From Asterionellopsis glacialis (lineage: Eukaryota; Bacillariophyta; Plagiogrammaphyceae; Rhaphoneidales; Asterionellopsidaceae), in assembly GCA_014885115.2 (NCBI GenBank), contig WKLE02002874.1:1-13159 (forward strand): a stretch of DNA of 13,159 nucleotides, written 5' to 3'. The notes below the pieces were generated by a model. The model was given only the letters and a program-made list of their open reading frames with translations, searched no databases and was not told the DNA's origin. The translations under genes were made by a program, and so were the position numbers. Below, in pieces: positions 9,342 to 13,159 of this stretch (positions are counted from its first letter, which is position 1; every line of letters begins with the position of its first letter).

Positions 9342-9403
9342 ATTGGCTGCCTCGGGGAGTTTGGTTCACATGTTAAAACCAAACTCCATTGGAAACCAAA
9401 CTC
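9342..9403. repeat. GGAGTTTGGTT inverted repeat with an extra direct copy and inverted CCAAT boxes
   Basis: GGAGTTTGGTT (9356-9366) and AACCAAACTCC (9377-9387) are a perfect 11-bp inverted repeat with a 10-bp spacer. A further AAACCAAACTC follows at 9393-9403. ATTGG, an inverted CCAAT box, occurs at 9342-9346 and 9388-9392. The layout fits a promoter read on the minus strand or a small transposon end; neither is proven. Confidence 0.55.
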
Positions 9404-9902
9404 TAAGTAGATCCGCCGTAGGATCCCGTACTGCATTTGAGTCGCGAAGACGAATTGGTGAATTGTCGGGTATTTTTAGTTAAAGTCTAAAATAGCTCAT
9501 AATTTATTCACTCTAACAAACTCTACTCCATTTTCAATATTTTCTATCACTTTTCACAATTGTTGTCAGCATAGTGCAGTACCTCATGGTTGTGATCTGC
9601 AACCTACAACTATAATTGGAAAGCAAAGCATTAAAAAACACATTAATCAACCTCACATTCACCCTGTAGCTCTTTAGAAACGATGTCACCAATGTTGTTT
9701 TCAAGTTCACCAAAATACCACTAGATGCCTTTACCATTATTAAACTATTGAGGGCTAGTAAGATAATTGGTCTCATGCAATCAGAGTCATGCCAAATGGG
9801 TGACTTGGTGCACAAAATTTCTCCCCATAGCAATATCCAAGGTCCAACCACACAAGGAGCTTCACTCCCCAAAATTCCAGAACAGCCACGACTACAAGGA
9901 GA
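9404..9902. other. A+T-rich spacer; no convincing gene
   Basis: Frames here, including 136 codons on the minus strand at 9534-9944, overlap the tRNA-like element or have no recognisable motif. I see no RNA gene or clear repeat in this stretch. Confidence 0.45.
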
Positions 9903-9920
9903 ACCTTCCACATGGAAGGT
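9903..9920. repeat. Perfect 7-bp hairpin abutting the tRNA-like element
   Basis: ACCTTCC (9903-9909) and GGAAGGT (9914-9920) pair around ACAT. On the minus strand this hairpin follows the tRNA-like acceptor stem directly, where a functional tRNA gene would normally have a short trailer and a T-run. Confidence 0.6.
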
Positions 9921-9988
9921 GGCTTGGTAGGGATTCAAACCCAAAACCTCCAGACCACAACCGGAGGCCTAGACCACTAGGCCAAGCC
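9920..9988 (-). pseudogene. tRNA-like sequence, His (GUG) anticodon: tRNA pseudogene or SINE head
   Basis: Read on the minus strand from 9988, GGCTTGG pairs with CCAAGCC (9927-9921) as a perfect 7-bp acceptor stem. The D arm follows as CCT/AGG around AGTGGTCT. TCCGG/CTGGA forms the anticodon stem with loop TTGTGGT, anticodon GTG at 9958-9956. The A box TGGCCTAGTGG (9984-9974) is intact. The B box GGTTTGAATCC (9941-9931) has one change from GGTTCGAATCC. It is 69 nt long, lacks the usual two nucleotides between acceptor and D stem, and has a T-T mismatch in the T stem. No T-run closely follows. These faults favour a pseudogene or a Pol III-derived SINE head over a working tRNA gene. Confidence 0.6.
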
Positions 9989-11671
9989 CATGGGCACTGC
10001 AAAAAAGTTGCTCAACTGTGATTAGCCTCTGGTGTTTGCAGAAGAAGCTGCACTATTGCAGCTACCTTTGTTCTTTTGCTAACACCACAGAAGAATCACT
10101 TGATGGTCTTGTTTTGTGGTGCAACAATATCATTGTTGGCAAGAGAAAAACCTCACGTTGTTTTCACAGTGATCGGTGAGAAAAAAAAAAGTTGCAGCCA
10201 GCACTCCATCCAAGCTTCGGAAGCCTTCAGAATTTTTGTGTAGAAACTCAGTATAGTTTCTACTTACAAAAAGATACTGTAGACCTAGTACTCCCAATCC
10301 TGTTTACCACAAAAGGTAAATACCACGTAGGTCCTACCATACCACAATACTTATTAGTTAGTTGTTTTAGTACTGACTTGGTGCAGAAACCACAAAGTCC
10401 TGTAAACCACAACACAGAGAGTATTTATTGCTGCTCATACATTTCAAGTTCACCTATTTTTTACCAACCTCCAAAACTCTCTCACTTACTCACTTGACAA
10501 CTTAGTGGAGGGTCAAAACACACCCTTCAAGGCTCCTCTGACTGTGATATTATGTGTTGTCACAATGTTGAACAGCCTATACTTTCTAGACCATCATGTA
10601 AAATTTCCATAATTGCTGTGATATCTTTTTTATCCTGGATCTACTTTTCTTTGGAGGAACGGACTAGTATGGGAACTGTTCATACTGCATTCTCTCACCA
10701 CGCCAATAATACCAGTGATAGTAGCAGCCATAGCAGTGGTGACAACAAGAACTTTACGTCCATTCCATACCAATACTAACAACTGACTTGATATATAATG
10801 ATGGAAATGGTAGCAGTACCAAAATACTACCTCATGCTGAAAAAAATCATTTCCAACACACTTAATGAAGATGCTGGAGAACTTTGGTTCAGCAAAGGAT
10901 TTGAGCAGCATCAAGACCATACAATGGAACTGATTGATGGTGACATGTTTGTCATTCCAGCTTATTTCTATTTGTTGGGGTCTTTGGTGGCGGGGGGCGA
11001 TGGTAATCATACTAGTCATGATGATAGAGTCAATAAGTTCATTATTGATCTGGAGGACCAAATCAATATATTATCACAGGTTTAATGCAAAAGGAACATG
11101 TTCCTCCAAACATAACTGTTGCTTCTTGGTTGGCAAATTGCACTTTGCCCCACATCCTACTGAGTCCAGCAACAATACAGATATTGCATCAAAATTGGGA
11201 ATTGGTTGTGTTGTCAAGGCACTGCAGGGGAAGTGTTGGTGAATAAGAATCAATCACGAGAAGTTTTTAATGCAAAAGAAGTCACGTCCCAAGATGATGT
11301 AGAAGACAGTACTGAATGGATAGTAGTTGATTGTAGTAAATTTAACAAGAACAGAGATCACGTAAATCTGAATCCCACAAAGAAATTAATTAGGAATGGG
11401 ACTAAAATCCAAAAGTTGTGCAAAAGGGATTTTATTCCCAGAGTTAGGAATCACGGAAAATTCCTAAAACAGTAGATTTAATTTAGTTTTTGGAAGAGCT
11501 CACTCTTTCTTTTTAATCTAAGTACAAACAGTTAAAACCAAGTTTGATTTTACTTTTACCTGTTGATCGTCCTTGAGGGACATTTTTGGAGCTAAACTGC
11601 TTTGCAACAGAGTAAGTCCAACATTAAAAAGAAAAAGTTTATCTCAGAATCCTTTGCATAACTTGGGAATA
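9989..11671. other. A+T-rich region upstream of the retroelement gag; may contain its 5' LTR, not delimited
   Basis: Frames at 10552-10779, 10798-11085 and 11206-11475 share one reading frame but are separated by several stops, and none has a motif I recognise. A CAACAAT/ATTGTTG hairpin lies at 10122-10138. A 5' LTR and primer-binding site should lie somewhere in the last 1-1.5 kb. Without the 3' LTR for comparison no boundary can be given. Confidence 0.4.
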
Positions 11672-13159
11672 ATGGGCCGTGACTTTCGTGAAGGAAGAGG
11701 CTCTGGCCAAGGAGGTTGAGGATTTCAGAGAGGAAGAAGAAATTTTAATTCGAGTTATACGAGTAATAGGAACAATACTGGTAACAAGATTATTAAGAAG
11801 AAAACTATTGCTGATTATGTGTTCATACTGGGAAATGTGGAACAAGCCAATGATTATGATGTTTCGATGGAATTTGTAATTAATCACATCATGAATACTT
11901 ACAATGGAGGTATCGATATCTCCACAGCCCTCAAGACAGAAATGAAGCCTGACTTCAATACATGGAAGCCATCAATGGGGGTATCTCAAGCAAAAGAGGA
12001 AACCAAAAAGGAAGTAGAGACTAAAGAATTAGAACTGGAATTCAACGCTGAATACAATCAGTTGATGCAGCATAAGAAAACTTACAAAGGAAATGAAGTA
12101 AAGGCATATGCCTTATTGTGGGAAAGATGCTCAAATGCCATGCAAAACAAGATATCATCAAGGTCAGATTTTGACTTTAACATTTATACCAATCCAATTC
12201 AACTCAAGATTACAATCAAGTTTCACGCAATGAACTTTCAAGAAAATCGGTACGATATGGCTATCATCAATGAATCAATTAAAGCAGTATTTGGATGCAA
12301 GCAGAAGGAAGGAGAAGGCCTGACAGACTACGTCCAAAGATTCAAAACTGCACGCAACATATGCACTTCTCACTTGTTAGGTCCCATAATCATGAAGTCT
12401 GTCATCACTAGGGAAATCAGATACCACTCATCCAACAGCAAGGTCATCAACAAACTCACAAAAGAAGCCTGGGATAAGCTCATGGCATATACCATGATGA
12501 CAAATGCCGACCAAAGCAAATATGGAAGTTTAATCAAGAAGCTTAACATGGACCAGTTTTTAAGATTCAATGACTGGCCCAAAATGGTCACAGCAAGCAC
12601 TAATGCACTTGCTGAACATCCTTTTGATTTAAGTTACAAAAACAAAGTCAAGAGAGAAAAGACCAATAGACAAGAACAAAAGAAACCAAAAGAAGAGAAA
12701 GAAATAAAAGAAGAAGAAGAGGTACCACCATTGTTGTTTGCTCAATCCAAAAATCAATGCTACAAATGTGGCATGAAAGGACACATTTCAACAAGTTGCA
12801 AGCGAGATAATATTGCAGACAGGGAGTGGTATATTCACAAGGTCCCGGCGACCGAAAGAAACCAATCACATGCTCAAGCATCAAATAATTCAGACAATTT
12901 GAGTAGCGCAGACATTAGTTTGCAAGCAACACAAGACAACAAGGCACAATCACATGCCCAAATGGGCACAGGATGGATCGGTACTCACATTGGTAATGTC
13001 AAAACTTTGGCACTGCAATTCTTCAACACAGAAGAACTCAAAAATTGCATTTTACTGGACAATCAGTCCACTAACCACATTGTGTGCAAAAGTGACTATG
13101 TCTGCAACGTTTGAGAGGCCAACAAGACTCTCATTTTGACAACCAATGGTGGTCAATTG
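11672..13159 (+). mobile_element. Ty1/copia-type retrotransposon (CoDi-like), 5' part, runs off the window
   Basis: The stretch encodes gag, a CCHC zinc knuckle and the beginning of the aspartic protease in one frame, the copia order gag-protease-(integrase-reverse transcriptase-RNase H). LLDNQST replaces the more common DSGA/DSGT active-site signature, a form I associate with diatom CoDi elements. Integrase and reverse transcriptase would lie downstream, outside this window. Two in-frame TGA stops mark this copy as defective. Confidence 0.85.
11672..13159 (+). pseudogene. gag: gag / protease region of the copia element, broken by two TGA stops
   Basis: The likely original start is the ATG at 11672, with A at -3 and G at +4, opening an Arg/Gly-rich N-terminus. 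A TGA at 11717-11719 interrupts it. The frame then runs open from 11720, with the next ATG at 11819, to a second TGA at 13112-13114, and continues in the same frame to the window end. Numbered from 11672, the product has a gag segment containing IADYVFILGN and INHI, then helical capsid-like sequence. A Lys/Glu-rich basic-acidic stretch (~326-350) precedes the CCHC knuckle CYKCGMKGHISTSC (363-376), which binds nucleic acid. The protease site DNQST is at ~463-467. Base composition matches the A+T-rich flank, unlike the host gene. Translation of the 431-residue fragment from 11819 is possible, but without pol it would not be autonomous. Confidence 0.8.

Noticed and set aside
9748..10021. Open frames on the + strand over the tRNA-like element, including a GRDSNPKPPD stretch
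   Set aside because: This peptide pattern is the familiar false translation of a tRNA-type sequence read backwards; the RNA-like structure explains it better.
10552..11475. Three + strand frames in one phase (10552, 10798, 11206) as a broken gene
   Set aside because: They are separated by multiple stops, have no motif I recognise, and an equally long minus-strand frame (10630-11061) overlaps them. A pseudogene cannot be supported.
11489..11660. TGG-starting stretches (for example TGGAAGAGCTC near 11491) as a retrotransposon primer-binding site
   Set aside because: No convincing match to the 3' end of an initiator tRNA could be made, and the LTR end is unknown.

Overview
The window looks like nuclear DNA from a diatom or a close stramenopile relative, probably a pennate diatom. 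The evidence is mixed. It contains short GT-AG introns of about 90-130 bp, one with a perfect TACTAAC branch point. There is a large secreted protein gene with an RXL-type processing site of the kind known from diatom wall proteins. A Ty1/copia gag also carries the LLDNQST protease signature that I associate with diatom CoDi elements. The main gene is clearly richer in G+C than the A+T-rich DNA on both sides. Species assignment is inference.

Layout: 1-2140 is A+T-rich and has no convincing gene. It carries many short GTACC/GGTAC palindromes, two perfect hairpins and a 47-bp-spaced duplication containing ACGTCA. 2190-7056 is one three-exon gene on the + strand, encoding about 1,550 residues. 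It has a signal peptide, a beta-rich N-terminal half of unknown fold and a long amphipathic-helical segment. These are followed by about three HYR-like Cys-containing beta repeats and a C-terminal region that resembles the bacterial 'choice-of-anchor A' (putative adhesive) domain. I read it as a secreted, probably adhesive extracellular-matrix or wall protein. 7057-8740 is its A+T-rich 3' flank, with no clear gene.

8744-9127 on the minus strand is a weakly supported small ORF. Next to it, 9095-9260 is a G+C-rich array of degenerate tandem units carrying CRE-like bZIP palindromes, followed by a perfect TGACGTCA. Further right are a GGAGTTTGGTT inverted repeat and inverted CCAAT boxes. A minus-strand tRNA-like sequence (GUG anticodon, intact A box, near-perfect B box) at 9920-9988 is best read as a tRNA pseudogene or a SINE head.

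From about 11672 to the window end lies the 5' part of a Ty1/copia retrotransposon: gag, a CCHC zinc knuckle and the start of the protease. Its reading frame is broken by two TGA stops, both at positions where CGA is the likely ancestral codon. This suggests a decaying copy hit by CpG deamination. The rest of pol lies beyond the window. The 5' LTR and primer-binding site could not be located without the 3' partner.

The window therefore holds one substantial host gene set among repeats and mobile-element debris. There is no operon-like arrangement and no sign that the retroelement and the host gene work together.
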